In this document: positions 1-11,362 of the stretch, one piece after another
Layout: every line of letters starts with the position of its first letter
Numbering within the stretch: position 1 is the first letter of the stretch
Position numbers and translations under genes: made by a program
DNA from: Brasenia schreberi
Lineage: Eukaryota > Streptophyta > Magnoliopsida > Nymphaeales > Cabombaceae
Assembly (NCBI GenBank): GCA_036023115.1
Contig: JAYKKT010000088.1
Span: 4,697,501 to 4,761,500 of the forward strand
Direction of reading: 5' to 3'
Length of the DNA stretch: 64,000 bases
Notes under the pieces: model-generated
The model's database searches: none
The model's input: the letters and a program-made list of their open reading frames with translations, nothing else
Told to the model about the DNA's origin: nothing

Positions 1-934
1 GTTGATACTTCTACAATAGGTTCTATCATAGTTTCTTGAAGTACATAATCTATACCCTTAAGAGTTAAGGTAAGTAGGATACATCTTTTGAAAGTTTAAT
101 CCGTTCAACTTTTAGGTTTTATCTAGTTAAGATAAGTAAATGTTGAAAGTTATTTTTAATTTTTAATTTTTGATAAATATTCCAAGATTGAGCATCTAGC
201 AGCCCAACTCAAAACAAGCAAGAAACAAAAACTTAATGAAGATAAAGTAATAAGTTAGTGATAATGTAAGCATTAAATAATAATTTTAAAACAATTACTA
301 GTAGCAATTTGTAATTAGTAATCACCACATATCTGCAAACAGAAAATGCCTTAGGTAGTATTATGGAAATAACATAGACTCTTGTATTTAAATTCAAATA
401 TAAACATATAAACTATTACGTAATTTCTAGATTGACCTATGGAAACAATAGTAAATTTAACTACTAGCACCATTCTATAATTTCAGAAAATATAATAGTT
501 CAAACTGTAAATTAATAAACTATCACTCAGAACGGTTGATATGTACAATTCCAAGCAATTTTCTGAAATACAACAAAATCATGAGTTAAACTACAAACAT
601 TTTAATGGCAGACTTGATATTCTTGAAAAAATGAGAGTATAATGGTAAAATAGCATGTACCCAAGAAAACCACTAATATTGTAGTAGTCCTTGGTTTTCG
701 AATACCATATTGCCCATGATTTGAAACTCTGGGCGGCAAAAACTACTATAAGGGGTTCTTTTCTCTTTCTATTAGATCTCGCAAACAAGAAAGACATTTG
801 ATTCTTGTTTACGAGCCAAAAAACTATAAGAGAGATGGAGAAATGAGTGAGGGAGAGGAGGGTTAGGAAGAGACAGAGCTCTCTAGCGTGGAGGTTGTCC
901 GTGTCTTCCCTCTTTTTAGATTTCTTTATAAACC
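1..934. other. AT-rich non-coding stretch
   Basis: No gene is visible. The sequence is AT-rich with stops in all frames, and the short open frames (for example on the minus strand at 591-797) have no recognisable motif or codon bias. Confidence 0.6.
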
Positions 935-1478
935 AGAGTTTCTCTGGTTGTATTTCCTTTTTTGTTTCTGTTACACACCGGAAATTGATTCTGGTTTTTG
1001 TTTTTCTGGTTGTCTACAAGAGAGACTTAGAGAAAAGAAAGAGAATACAAAGATTGAATGGCGAGAACTCGTCAATTAACAATCATGTTTGATCACCATG
1101 ATTTTTTATGTTAAGATTCATTTTCTTTCTTCATTGTCATGTTCTCCTTTTTGTTTAGGTACGAGATGCAGACGTATGGATTTGATCCACAGTAGGTTGA
1201 AACTAGAGTTTCTCTGGTTGTATTTCCTTTTTTGTTTCTGTTACACACCGGAAATTGATTCTGGTTTTTGTTTTTCTGGTTGTCTACAAGAGAGACTTAG
1301 AGAAAAGAAAGAGAATACAAAGATTGAATGGCGAGAACTCGTCAATTAACAATCATGTTTGATCACCATGATTTTTTATGTTAAGATTCATTTTCTTTCT
1401 TCATTGTCATGTTCTCCTTTTTGTTTAGGTACGAGATGCAGACGTATGGATTTGATCCACAGTAAGTTGAAACTAGAG
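935..1478. repeat. 270-bp tandem duplication, two copies
   Basis: The stretch starting AGAGTTTCTCTGG at 935 is repeated from 1205 with a period of exactly 270 bp. The copies run 935-1204 and 1205-1474 and share the boundary AGAG. I see almost no differences; one is CAGTAGGTTG versus CAGTAAGTTG near the unit end. Each copy carries a pyrimidine tract ending TTTGTTTAG followed by GTACGAGATGCAGACG, which looks like a splice acceptor, so the duplication may contain an exon edge of an unrecognised or dead gene. The near-identity suggests a recent duplication or an assembly artefact. Confidence 0.9.
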
Positions 1479-3749
1479 GCCGACTGGATATACTTATCCC
1501 TGGCCATGGATAAAGGTTGTTTCACCTTAAAGAGAATGTTTAGAGTTCTATTTTCTTTTCTCTTTAGCTTTGATTTCTATACAATGTACCTTTGGATTAC
1601 AATTTGTTGTTTGTAATCAGGAAAATCACATAAAAGAGTTCGATTGAATCTATATATGATCTATTTGGATGACTCCTACAATTCTTGTTTTGTTGGGAAC
1701 TCTTTTCCTTTTAAGGAGAAAAAAGGTTGAAAAAGGATATAAATGAATAATTTTTATTCAAATCTTTGATCATGTAACAACTTTTGATGAAAAAATATCA
1801 GAACAAAAACTATTGTGTTCTATCTATAAGTATAAAATGTCCGTAACTTTTTCTTAGCTTGAGATGGTCAATATGTACTTTGATAGGCACTTAGTAGTGC
1901 TTGATAGGTATCAATCTCACTTTGATACTACTAATGAGTGTTGCGGAGCAGCCCGTTGAACTCTAAATCACTTGGCATGTCATATTCGATGAGGTTTCAC
2001 AAGGTAATAGAGAGAAGATGTTTGTAATAGTTTTTATGTGCCTATGTAACTCTTTTTGATATTTTATCCTTATATTAGTTTTCTTTGCTTAGATATCCAT
2101 TTCAGTCAAGAGAAATGGCTCCTTTTATTCAATTTATTTTAGAATTAGAAATTATATTATTTATATAAAATATGTTTATTTATAAACAAAATCAGTTTAC
2201 ACAATAAGGAAGAGGGCTCTCCTTCCTTATTGCATGATTGTTGGTCTTATGGTCATCCATAATCAAGAGTTATCATGCTTATCACAAAGAAAAAGAAAGA
2301 GAAAAATGTGTTTGAGTTACCAACTAATAGAGAAATAAAATATGATACTGGGTTTACTGATTTGAATTGCCTGCACTGATCGGCTAATGGTCAAACCACT
2401 AATTTACAATTCGAGTAGATTTCATCCATGTCTCTTATTCTTTTACAACTACCACTCGTATTTTTTGCAACAAAAAGAATATGGATATAATACATCAAGG
2501 TCGAGCAACATTTTGATAATGCTTGTTGAACAATTCATGTATCAAACACTCGCAAGATTGTCACAATAGAAATGTAAAGGTGATACAATGAGAAGATTGT
2601 GGAGCACCAATATAAGTGTAAGGTGGCTTGGATATTAGAAGAAGCAATGGAATTGAATTGCAAAGGAGAAATTTAAAAATCATAAGGTGAATAATCCTAA
2701 ATAGGTAGAGAAGGGCCTTGGCCTCAAAAGTTTTATGTGGTTTGTGAGATTACATGCTTTTTAAGGTCATGTGCTAATGTGATTGAGGATCGAGCGACTA
2801 TAATAAAGAATTTAGTATGGAAAGCTTGATTTTGATTTTGGTCGGTATGAAGCTTCAAATTTTTATAAACAAAAGGCATTTGTAGTTTATGAAGTGAAGA
2901 GAGGCGAGAGCAAGGTGTTCATTGAGCTTTTGGTAGATCAGCCATGCAATCTCCCCTAATCCCTCTTTTCTTTCTTCCTCTTTCCTCTAAGAGAGCATCA
3001 ATACACAGATCATAAGAGCTTTCTTGGTTTACAAAAGAAGAAACGGTTGTTTGGCATCACATGTTTTATTTTCTTCCTTCATCTATGCACGGAATCTATT
3101 ATTATATACGTAGACAATGTGAAATGATGTACATGTGCATAAGCTATTGAACCCCATTGTGGTGACTACTTGTATCGTGTATGCATTTGCATATTGCGCA
3201 CCAGCAACACATTCCTTGAAGTTAGTAGAAAAGAGCAGAAAAGAGCTTCTCTAAACTATAGACCTTAATGTAGGTGCATTTTCCACTAAGAGCAATAGTA
3301 TACATGGCTATGGATAACAACTAACAAATTGTAGGTCATGATTTCAATACTTAGGGCATGCAATATTGGCTTCGGCCTCTCCATTGTGTCTCTATATATT
3401 CATTTGTATGTTTATATTTATATATGCATCTATATGTATCAATATATAGGCACATTTTGAAATTGCCCTTCGAGGAGATGGAACAATCCAGGGAAACCTC
3501 AAAGAAGGTATTCTACCTTAGCGATAAGTGGGAGATTGAGAAATTATTCTAGGATGGAAGAATAGGCCACAGAACTCTTTAGGGTGGGGCAAACCTTGTA
3601 TTATAGGTCACATGCTTAATTGTGGGTTTACTTTTTTGTTGGTTTTATATTTTTTCGGCAAAGATGACACTATTAGGGTTTGTTCTAGTCAATGACCGCA
3701 TGGGGATGCACTTAAATAATTTGAAACCTTGTTGAGTCTTATTATATGT
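1479..3749. other. Non-coding, unrecognised
   Basis: AT-rich DNA without a supported gene. A near-palindrome around 2202-2232 (CAATAAGGAAG against CTTCCTTATTG) could form a short hairpin. The 64-codon frame at 3358-3552 has no recognisable domain. Confidence 0.5.
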
Positions 3750-3919
3750 CAGTGACAGACCGATCCAGTTTAGTGTGAGGTTCAAGTGAAATCTGATTTT
3801 TTTTTTTTAGTCTACTGCTATATATAAAGAAATATAAGTGTTTTGTGGACATAAAATACATGTATACCTCACTTCGAACCAAGTACGCCTCACCCCAAAA
3901 AAATCTTGAGTCCACCGCT
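3750..3919. mobile_element. Possible hAT-type MITE (about 170 bp)
   Basis: The left end reads AGTGACAGACCGA and the reverse complement of the right end reads AGCGGTGGACTCA, a loose terminal inverted repeat of the AGTGGCGGAYC type found on many plant hAT MITEs. TATGTC lies next to both ends and may be a worn target duplication. The boundary is uncertain and there is no coding capacity. Confidence 0.35.
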
Positions 3920-4115
3920 TATGTCTGTCCAATAGACAAAGCCCTTCCCATTAGGCTGAAAGCCCTTGGGTAATTTATGTTTATTAACCATAATGAGAAT
4001 GTACTCCAAATATTTAAAAATAAATAAATGTACAAATTATAATCACAAATTTCACACTGGGGTTTGGCTAGCTTAATTTGTAAGTTGGGTAATAACATAT
4101 ATCTTTTGCCGGTTC

Positions 4116-4329
4116 TAGGGCTTTAAGGTGAAACGAGCCACTCGGTGTGCGGATCACCCTAGCTCTGCGATGCTCAGCTGGGCTCGTAGACGAAATAAGG
4201 TGAACTTCCTTTCGGCTTGTACAAGTCACCATGGTGAAAACAAATAGGCTCGGCTCATCTTAACTCGCGGCTTTGCAACATGAGCCTGAACCACCTCAAC
4301 TCGGCTAGTTGGTTCATTTTACAGCCCTA
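4116..4329. mobile_element. hAT-type MITE, TAGGGCTTTAA ends
   Basis: A 214-bp element with terminal inverted repeats: left TAGGGCTTTAAGGTGAA, right (reverse complement) TAGGGCTGTAAAATGAA. The interior is full of GGCTCG/CGAGCC words. TAGGGNTGNAAA ends are a hallmark of plant hAT miniature elements. The flanking octamers GCCGGTTC (left) and TCCAGTTC (right) agree at 6 of 8 positions, consistent with an old 8-bp target duplication. No protein is encoded; movement would need a transposase in trans. Confidence 0.7.
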
Positions 4330-4389
4330 TCCAGTTCATTTTGGGGTGGAGATATATGCTAGACGAAATTCAACGACTCAAAAGTTCAA

Positions 4390-4740
4390 ATCTTAACTCA
4401 TATCCAGTTCAAATCTTTTTGGGTGGTGATCTCAACGGAAAACCGAGACCAGGACCAAAACCGGCAGTTCTATATCATAATTTGGTTCTGGAACCAAGCC
4501 CCACATTTACTGCATTGATCACTTAAAATAGAACTGAAACCAAACCGGATCTGGATTTGAACCTTAACAGAACTGGACCTGGAAATGGTAATCGAGATCT
4601 GAAACTGGAGCCGAAGGGGTCTGAGTTTAGTTCTGGTTCAAAATTCCACGTTAACATGATTGGTGGTTCCATGTCTAGCTGGGGGGTCGGTTCTGAACTG
4701 CCAATCCCGATTTACCTTGAAATGGCAAGGTCTGGCTAGG
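4390..4740. repeat. GGTTC/ACCGG-rich repeat stretch
   Basis: The stretch is dense in GGTTCTGG, GAACCG and ACCGG words. A similar composition recurs at 10768-11040. This resembles the interior of plant MITEs rich in gaaccgg motifs. I could not define termini. The open frames here (4341-4526, 4557-4739) follow from the low complexity. Confidence 0.4.
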
Positions 4741-5010
4741 GGTTGACCCAATAATCCTTGTAGTTGAAGGTCCGAGGACAAAGCCCCCGATTGTGCATAT
4801 GTGATAGGGGTCTCCTAAAGCCAGCTTGGCCTATTAAGAAAGAAAGAAAAAAAACCTGAAGCATTCTTGGTGGCCTTCTACCATGTGGTGCATGAACTGG
4901 CAAAGGCCAAAGCCCATTGAAGCTTCTTATCGAATAAAGCCTGTGAGTGAAAGTAATACCAAGGATGTCAATGAGTTGGATCCATAGTGAATGCAGGACC
5001 AGACTCCAAA

Positions 5011-5040
5011 GTGTGCATGTGTGTATACACACATACACAC

Positions 5041-5096
<56 letters not shown>

Positions 5097-5208
5097 ATGT
5101 GTGTGTATGTATGTATGTGTATATATACACATATTGATATATGCATATATACATATGTGTATATACATATTGTATAAATATATACGTATGTATAGACACA
5201 CACACATG
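5011..5208. repeat. Compound (TA)n/(TG)n microsatellite
   Basis: About 200 bp of alternating purine-pyrimidine sequence: CACACATACAC, a pure TA run of roughly 50 bp (about 5043-5092), then GTATG/TGTG and ATACATA repeats ending in CACACACACA. It opens long Tyr-Ile frames on both strands that are not genes. Such tracts can form cruciforms or Z-DNA and are length-variable. Confidence 0.9.
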
Positions 5209-5396
5209 GAATCCAAGTATGCCCTTGGGTTTTTCATGAAAGCATAGGAACTTCATCTAAACAAAAAAGAAGGTAAACGGAGTTCTATGGAGCATCCAAT
5301 AATGAAAGATCAATACAAACAAAGAAACAAAGATTTCCCTAAGTGAAAAATATAAAATCTTTTAGTAAGTGATGAAAAAATAACAAAAAGAAATTG

Positions 5397-5455
5397 AACA
5401 TCTTGCAAAGACACTAGTTAGATAGTTAGATATGTAATAATTGAAAGGACACCGT

Positions 5456-5495
<40 letters not shown>

Positions 5496-5820
5496 TGCCC
5501 TTATTTCTTTGTGCTTTCATTTCACCCTTTAATATAAGTCATATAAGCCACCCAATTTAACTAAGATCAAATGGCCAAGAACAGTTCCCTCTCACACACA
5601 TATTATATAGAACATCTTCCAAAGGCACTAGTTAGATATGTAATAATTGACTACTAAAAGACAGATTCACCTTCATTTTCCTGCACACAAGTACTTTTGT
5701 GGAGCACCCACAAGTTGAAAGGACACCATGCTCTCTCTCTCTCTTTGACACACAACACTTATTTCTTTGTCCTTTCATTTCACCTTTTAATAGGAATTAT
5801 ATAAGCCAAATTCCTTGTTT
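5397..5820. repeat. Diverged tandem duplication with CT microsatellites
   Basis: The block beginning AACATCTTGCAAAGACACTAG at 5397 recurs, diverged, at 5611. Both copies carry TAATAATTGA, then GAAAGGACACC, a CT run (36 bp at 5457-5492 in the first copy, about 16 bp in the second), then TTTCATTTCACC and ATAAGCCA. The second copy has about 60 bp of extra sequence between the TAATAATTGA and GGACACC blocks. No coding capacity is visible. Confidence 0.75.
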
Positions 5821-6925
5821 TTCCACACACCCCAAATTCACACTCCTTTTACTATACACACACCCCAAATTCCTTGTTTTTCCAAAAATACCATCACATA
5901 TTTTCATTAATTATAAAATTGTCCTCTCAACTTAAAATGGGTGTTTCTCTCTCCTCTCTCATGAACCGGCTCCCCGCATCTATTTCCGCCAGTTTTTCTA
6001 GAGATCTTTGCTTTTCTCTTCGATACGTTCTTAAATCATAGTTGGCCAACTATTAATACTTTCGTCACGATAATACTGACATGATGGGAAGATAGGAGGT
6101 ATTAGTGAGCCATCAGCTATGTTCATCTGCGAAATTATGAACCATCACAATAACATAATATGTCACAAAAGATATTATACTCATCGCTAGAAAATATTGT
6201 GCAACATAATGATAGCATATGTACCACATATCCCTGATAGTAGATTGGAGAGTATCTAACACTAGTAGCAAAAATATCGTCAACCTATTGTATAAAAGAG
6301 TAGAAAATGTTATGTTCCACCGAGTAGCGATAACATAACCTACATATAGTATTGTTGTTCAATACTGAATAGGGCATGACCCATCTCTTATGTGAGTAAT
6401 ACGTTGAATAACAACATCAACACCACCGTCATCTATAAAAATCTATACATATATGTGACGTCTACGTGCCATCTCTTTTAATCACTATCTGTGAGATTCA
6501 CGCCACCACTCATCTCCTTGTTCTGCAAGTATACTAACGACTCTATAGTCGTAATTTTCATTCCCAATAACATTTACTTAAACATTTACAAAGATGCCCA
6601 TAAATCATGGTATTACCATGTCATAAGTAGGTTCGAAGAAAGTTACTTAAAAATATTTTTCTCAATGGTAAAGAGGATCACATCTCCCCAAAGAGGATTA
6701 CTCTATCCTAGAAGAGGCATCATGTCCTCGTCTAGGATTGTTTTGCGAGGAGGTCTTGCTTGCATGCTCTAAAGTTGATAAGCCCCACCTAGTAGATTGA
6801 TTATATGGTTTTCTTTTAAGACAATATATTGGTGGTTCCTATAAGTTAGTATACTTAGAACTCAATTATTTATCCAATAGCTTAACAAGTTTCTCGCATT
6901 GTGGTTGATTTCATAACTTTCCTCC
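5821..6925. other. Non-coding, unrecognised
   Basis: No gene is supported. The 93-codon frame at 6491-6772 has no recognisable domain and no matching splice context. Confidence 0.5.
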
Positions 6926-6983
6926 AAATAGTTGTAGTTCCCTACTAGGTACTTGGCTTCCTATGCGTGTTTGTTTGATTTGT
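6926..6983 (+). repeat. Left arm of an inverted repeat split by the LINE
   Basis: The reverse complement of this 58-bp stretch matches 10396-10453 at most positions, including AGCCAAGTACCTAGTAG in both arms. Without the LINE between them, the arms would be separated by only about 170 bp, so this is probably a fold-back or MITE-like element that received the LINE in its loop. Confidence 0.7.
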
Positions 6984-7336
6984 CTCTCCATCGTCTAAGA
7001 GACTTGACACATACGTCTATGACTCAGAATCTTTCGAGATTATATGTTTCTCTTTTGTAGGATATAAACTTACTCTTAAAATTCATCCATGATTTTTCAA
7101 AAGATTTTTGCCAATACATAGTTTTGAGAATAACTCTGCCCATATAAGGGATCATCCTTGCATTGCCGGTCTCAAGTCCGGATAAAGGAGGAGGGTTGTG
7201 TTAGGCTTCTGACAACCAGCGTAAAACTTTGTCGGATTTTTATAACGTGGATTACAAAAATTATAAGCATTGCTTTGGGGCGTCCCCGCCTAGCGACGTG
7301 CTGCAGAGCCCGAATGTAGTAATAAGTAAGCAAGGG

Positions 7337-7597
7337 CCACTATATTTTCACCCGAATATAGCGAATCAATTACAGAACAAGTTCTCACATCATGGATGGG
7401 TGTGGATAAAGAAGTTAGTCCCACTACATTGCCACCCGAATGTAGTGAATCAATTGCATAGAGGGTTCCCACATTATGGACGGGTGTGGGTAAAGAAGTT
7501 AGTCCTGCTACATTGCCGCCCGAATGTAGTGAATAATTTTCAAAGAGAGTCTCCGCATTTTCAATATGGATAGATGCGGGGGGTAAGAAATCTAGTC
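7337..7597 (+). repeat. LINE 5' tandem monomers, three units
   Basis: Three head-to-tail units each end in GTTAGTC or CTAGTC: 7337-7420 (84 bp), 7421-7504 (84 bp) and 7505-7597 (93 bp, more diverged, with a GATGCGGGGGGTAAG segment). Shared words are CTACATT, CCCGAATGTAGTGAAT and GGGTGTGG. Copy 3 has two such units and copy 4 about one. They precede the endonuclease coding region, where animal LINEs keep promoter monomers; a promoter role here is inference. Confidence 0.85.
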
Positions 7598-7609
7598 CTA
7601 GATAACAAG

Positions 7610-10204
7610 ATTCATATTAGTTCTTGGAATATCTGAACATTATCAAGTAAGCTAATGTAGGTGATAGATACTATGATTCGGAAAAAGATTAATATTCTAT
7701 GTTTACAATAGACAAAGTAGGTTGGAGAAAAAGCAAATTATAGTACTCAAGTAAGGAAAAGGCTTGAAACGGAGTTGGTATTATCATAAATAAAGATTTA
7801 AAGGATAGTGTAGTAGACATACAACCATATGGTGACCGAATCATGATGTTGAAATTAGTGTTAGGAGCACAGATTTTGAATATAGTTTGTGCTTACGCAC
7901 CCCAAGTAAGACTAGAAGATAGTATAAAGACAGCTTTTTGGGAAGAGTTAGATAAGGTGATTCAAAAGATTCCACAAAGGGAGATGATTTGTTTAAGAGG
8001 AGAGTTAAATGGACATGTCAGTAAAGAGGCATTAGGATATAAAGGGATTCATGAAAACTTTGGTTTTGGGGATATAACTGAGGAAGGTAGGGAGATTTTA
8101 AATTTTGCTATGGCATTTTATTTCTTTATAGTCAATACAATCTTCAAAAAAAAGAGATGAACATTTAACTACTTATAAGAGTGGCTTATCACAAACACAA
8201 ATTGATTACTTTATTTATAGAAAAAAAGATAGAGCGTGTTGTAAAGATTGTAAGGTAATTCTAGGAGAAAGCTTAACCATCCAACATCGACTTTTAGTTA
8301 TGGATTTACAAATAAAAAAATGGACAAAGAAGAAAAGAGAGCATCGAGCTATTCAGATTAAATGGTGAAACCTCAAAAGTGAGAAAGAAGATATATTTAC
8401 CGGTACAAAAAGAAGCTTGGTAGTGGAGTGAAGTAGTGCAAAATAAAATCAAGGCAAAGAGGACATGTTACAAATTACATTATACTAAGAAAACTAGTAA
8501 AACTTTAGAGACTTATAAGAAAGCAAAGAAGGAAGCGAAAAAGGCCATGAGTGAAGCAAAAGCTAAGATTTGGGAGGATTTATATAAAAAATTCAACTCA
8601 AAAGAGGGTGAAAGAGATATTTTTAGTATAGCTAGGGCTAGAGATAAGAAAACTAAAGATCTTAATTATGTTAGATGCATCAAAGACGAGGATGAAAAAT
8701 TCGAGTGACAAATGATGATATAAGAAATAAATGAAAAAACTTTTTTATAAGCTTTTTAATGAAAATAAAGATGTTAGTATTAGCTTAAGAGAGTTAGGCA
8801 AATCAAAAAAGTATATAAAAAACAATTTCTACCGACGTATTCAAAAGAACGAAGTCAAAGAGGCTCTTAAACATATGAAGGGTAGTAAATCGGTAGGACC
8901 AGATAATATTCTTATAAAAGTTTAGAAAATACTAGGAGAAATATAAATCACTTGGCTCACAAGACTATTTAATAAAATATAGAGAAACCAAAAGATGCCC
9001 AAGCAATGGAGAGCAAGTACACTTATACCCATATATAAGAACAAGGAAGACATTCAAAATTGTGTGAATTATCGAGGTATCAAGTTAATGAGTCATACTA
9101 TGAAATTATGGGAAAGAATTATCGAATGTAGGTTAAGACAAGTATCAAGTACAAGAGAGAACAAATTTGGATTCATGCCAGGCAGATCCACTGTTGAAGC
9201 GATTCGCCTTTTGAGACGTCTTATGAAATATTTTAGAGCAAAAATGAAAGACCTTTATATGATATTTATTGATCTATAAAAAGCTTACAACAGGGTATCG
9301 AGGGAGGTTCTTTGGAGAACCTTGGAAAAAAGAGGTATCCCATTGACATACATTAACCTTATAAGAGACATGTACGATGGGGCAAAAACATGTTTAAGGA
9401 ATGATGGAGGAATGACAAACTTATTTGAAGTTAATATTAGGTTACATCAAGGATCAACTTTAAGTTCATACTTATTTATAATGGTGATTGATAAGTTAAC
9501 AAAACATATTCAAGTGAAGTACCTTGGTGTATATTATTTGCAGATGACATTGTGTTCTTGGAGGAGTCTAAGGAAAAAGTTAATAGAAAATTAGAACTAT
9601 GGAGATAAATATTAGAAAGCAAAGGCCTCCGACTTAGTAGAACAAAGACAAAATATATGAAATTTAAGTTTGATCATTTGGTTACCTTAGAGGACATAGA
9701 AATTAAAATTGGCACACGTTGCATCCCCCAAAAGAAAAGTTTTAAATACCTAGGGTCAATTTTTCAAAGCGATGGAAGAATTGATGAAGTTGTTACGCAT
9801 AGAATTAATGATGGTTGGTTAAAATGGAGAGGAGCAATCGGTATTCTTTGTGATAAGAAGATATCATTAAAGTTAAAAGGTAAATATTATAGAGCAATAA
9901 TTAGGCCTGCCATGTTTTATGGTTATGAGTGTTGGGCAGTTAATTATCAACATGTACAAAAGATGTCTGTGACAGAAATGAAGATGTTGAGATGGATGAG
10001 TGGTCATAAAATAAAAGACCATATACATAATGAGGTTATTAGAAACAACTTAGGAGTGGCATTAGTAGAGGATAAAATGAGAGAATATCGTTTAAGATGG
10101 TTTGGAAATATAGAAAGAAGATTAAAAGAAGAACCTTTAAGAAGGTATGAAAAACTAAATTTGGAAAGTATTAAAAGAGCTAGAGGACGACCACAAAAGA
10201 AATA
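7610..10204 (+). pseudogene. Dead LINE polyprotein (endonuclease + reverse transcriptase), copy 1
   Basis: Would have encoded an endonuclease/reverse transcriptase for target-primed insertion. Recognisable pieces in order are the endonuclease (7843-8160, CAYAPQV and a GELNGH version of the GDLNGH motif, so the catalytic Asp is lost), TQIDYF in another frame near 8200, the reverse-transcriptase fingers (8995-9279, FMPGRSTVEA and MIFIDL), and the C-terminal segment (9657-10205, [26 protein letters not shown]). The sequence has several frameshifts and stops, including a stop inside the catalytic [10 protein letters not shown] motif, plus the 125-130 bp deletion near 8400. It cannot make a working enzyme. 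Confidence 0.9.
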
Positions 10205-10395
10205 ATAAAGAATGATCTAGCTTATTGGGAGTTAACTACTAACATGCTACACGATAGGGATCTATGGAAAAAATGACAGGGATCTGTGGAAACAAAGAAT
10301 CCATGTAGCCGACTCCGTCTAGTATGAGAAAAGGCTTAGTTGTTGTTGTTATACATAGTTTTGAGAATAGTTGAAAAGGCTTACGGTCTTGAGCT

Positions 10396-10453
10396 ATAAA
10401 TCAAGCAAACACCCAAAGGAAGCCAAGTACCTAGTAGAGAACTACAACTTTTT
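10396..10453 (-). repeat. Right arm of the inverted repeat split by the LINE
   Basis: This is the partner of 6926-6983. The arm spans AAATCAAGCAAAC through ACTACAACTTTTT, with AGCCAAGTACCTAGTAG at the core. It lies just outside the LINE target duplication. Confidence 0.7.
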
Positions 10454-11362
10454 GAAAAACTGCTCTTGCTAGTGGTGAGTTCTATTCCCAAGCCATTTAT
10501 GGGTGTATGACATGTTTTCGGCTCTGCCCTTCTGTTGTAACCGCCAAAAAGAACAAGAAGTTGAGAAGGAATTCAATCATGATCTAAAATGAAACATGAT
10601 CCATATCAGCCAATAAAAATAAAGTCCATCTGCGATCAATTCAGACCCTCCAATAGTGTGTTATCAGGTTCAAATCAAATAGAAATCTGGGTAGGTACAA
10701 AATAAAGAAAAGACCCGAATTACAAACTTTGTGCATGAGCATGGTGCTGGGGCGGGTTAGACATATCCGGTTCAAGTTTGTTCAGAACAATGAATGGATA
10801 TAGTCTTGGTTCCAGTTCTGTTCTGATTTTGGTTCATAACTATTGGTTCTGGTTCAAAAAGAATAAACAAGTTAAAACAAGTTGTAAAAAACTAATAAAA
10901 AAGAACACGAATGGTAGGTTTAAACTGCCAATTCCTGGTTTCAATTCCATGAAAGGAAGAACTGTAACTGAACCGGGCTCCGCATTGGTTTGATTATGGT
11001 TCCGGATTGAATTGCCAGTCCAATTATAAACCGGGCATATCTACGGCAGGTTTTCACCCCACATGAACCCTAGCCACCACCAGAAATTTATTTTAGATCT
11101 AGAACCAAACATCAACCACATTGATAAAAAGAAATATAAAATGAAAAAAACATCGAAGTCAAATTTCAACAAGTTAGATAAGATTACATATAGTTAAATA
11201 GCCAAGCCACATTGGTTTATAAGCCTTAGTTTGAGAGTCGTATTATACTATAGTTCTACAAGAAGTCGTGCCGAATATAAGTTTTCCTTCGATATTCTTC
11301 TCATCATAGTGCATTTATGTTAATTTACTAATAATTAAGTTATAAGTAGCACAATAAAACAA
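10454..11362. other. Non-coding; GGTTC-rich repeat at 10768-11040
   Basis: No gene. The middle part is rich in GGTTCTGG, GGTTCCAG and GAACCGG words and resembles 4390-4740, so both may derive from one repeat family. No clear termini were found. Confidence 0.5.

Larger units (their letters stand above)
7133..10350 (+). mobile_element. Full-length RTE-type LINE, copy 1
   Basis: A 3218-bp non-LTR retrotransposon flanked by a perfect 19-bp target duplication, ATACATAGTTTTGAGAATA, at 7114-7132 and 10351-10369. The 5' end (ACTCTGCCCATATAAGG) matches copy 4 and the derivative in MOR1 intron 34, so this copy is taken as full length. It ends GGCTTAGTTGTTGTTGTT, the short-repeat tail typical of RTE-clade LINEs (no poly-A). 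The order is: 5' region with tandem monomers, apurinic-type endonuclease, reverse transcriptase, C-terminal segment. Compared with copies 3 and 4 it lacks about 125-130 bp at position 8400, between endonuclease and reverse transcriptase. Confidence 0.93.

Noticed and set aside
1049..1090. MARTRQL-like start resembling histone H3
   Set aside because: The resemblance ends after a few residues and a stop follows shortly.
4927..5256. Long open frames of Tyr-Ile repeats on both strands (also at 54219-54568)
   Set aside because: They are direct translations of TA/TG microsatellites and have no coding signature.
6491..6772. 93-codon frame as a possible small gene
   Set aside because: No domain, no bias and no supporting context; kept as unrecognised DNA.
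7337..7597. CRISPR-like regularly spaced repeats
   Set aside because: Units are contiguous with no unique spacers, sit inside a LINE, and the sequence is a plant nuclear genome.
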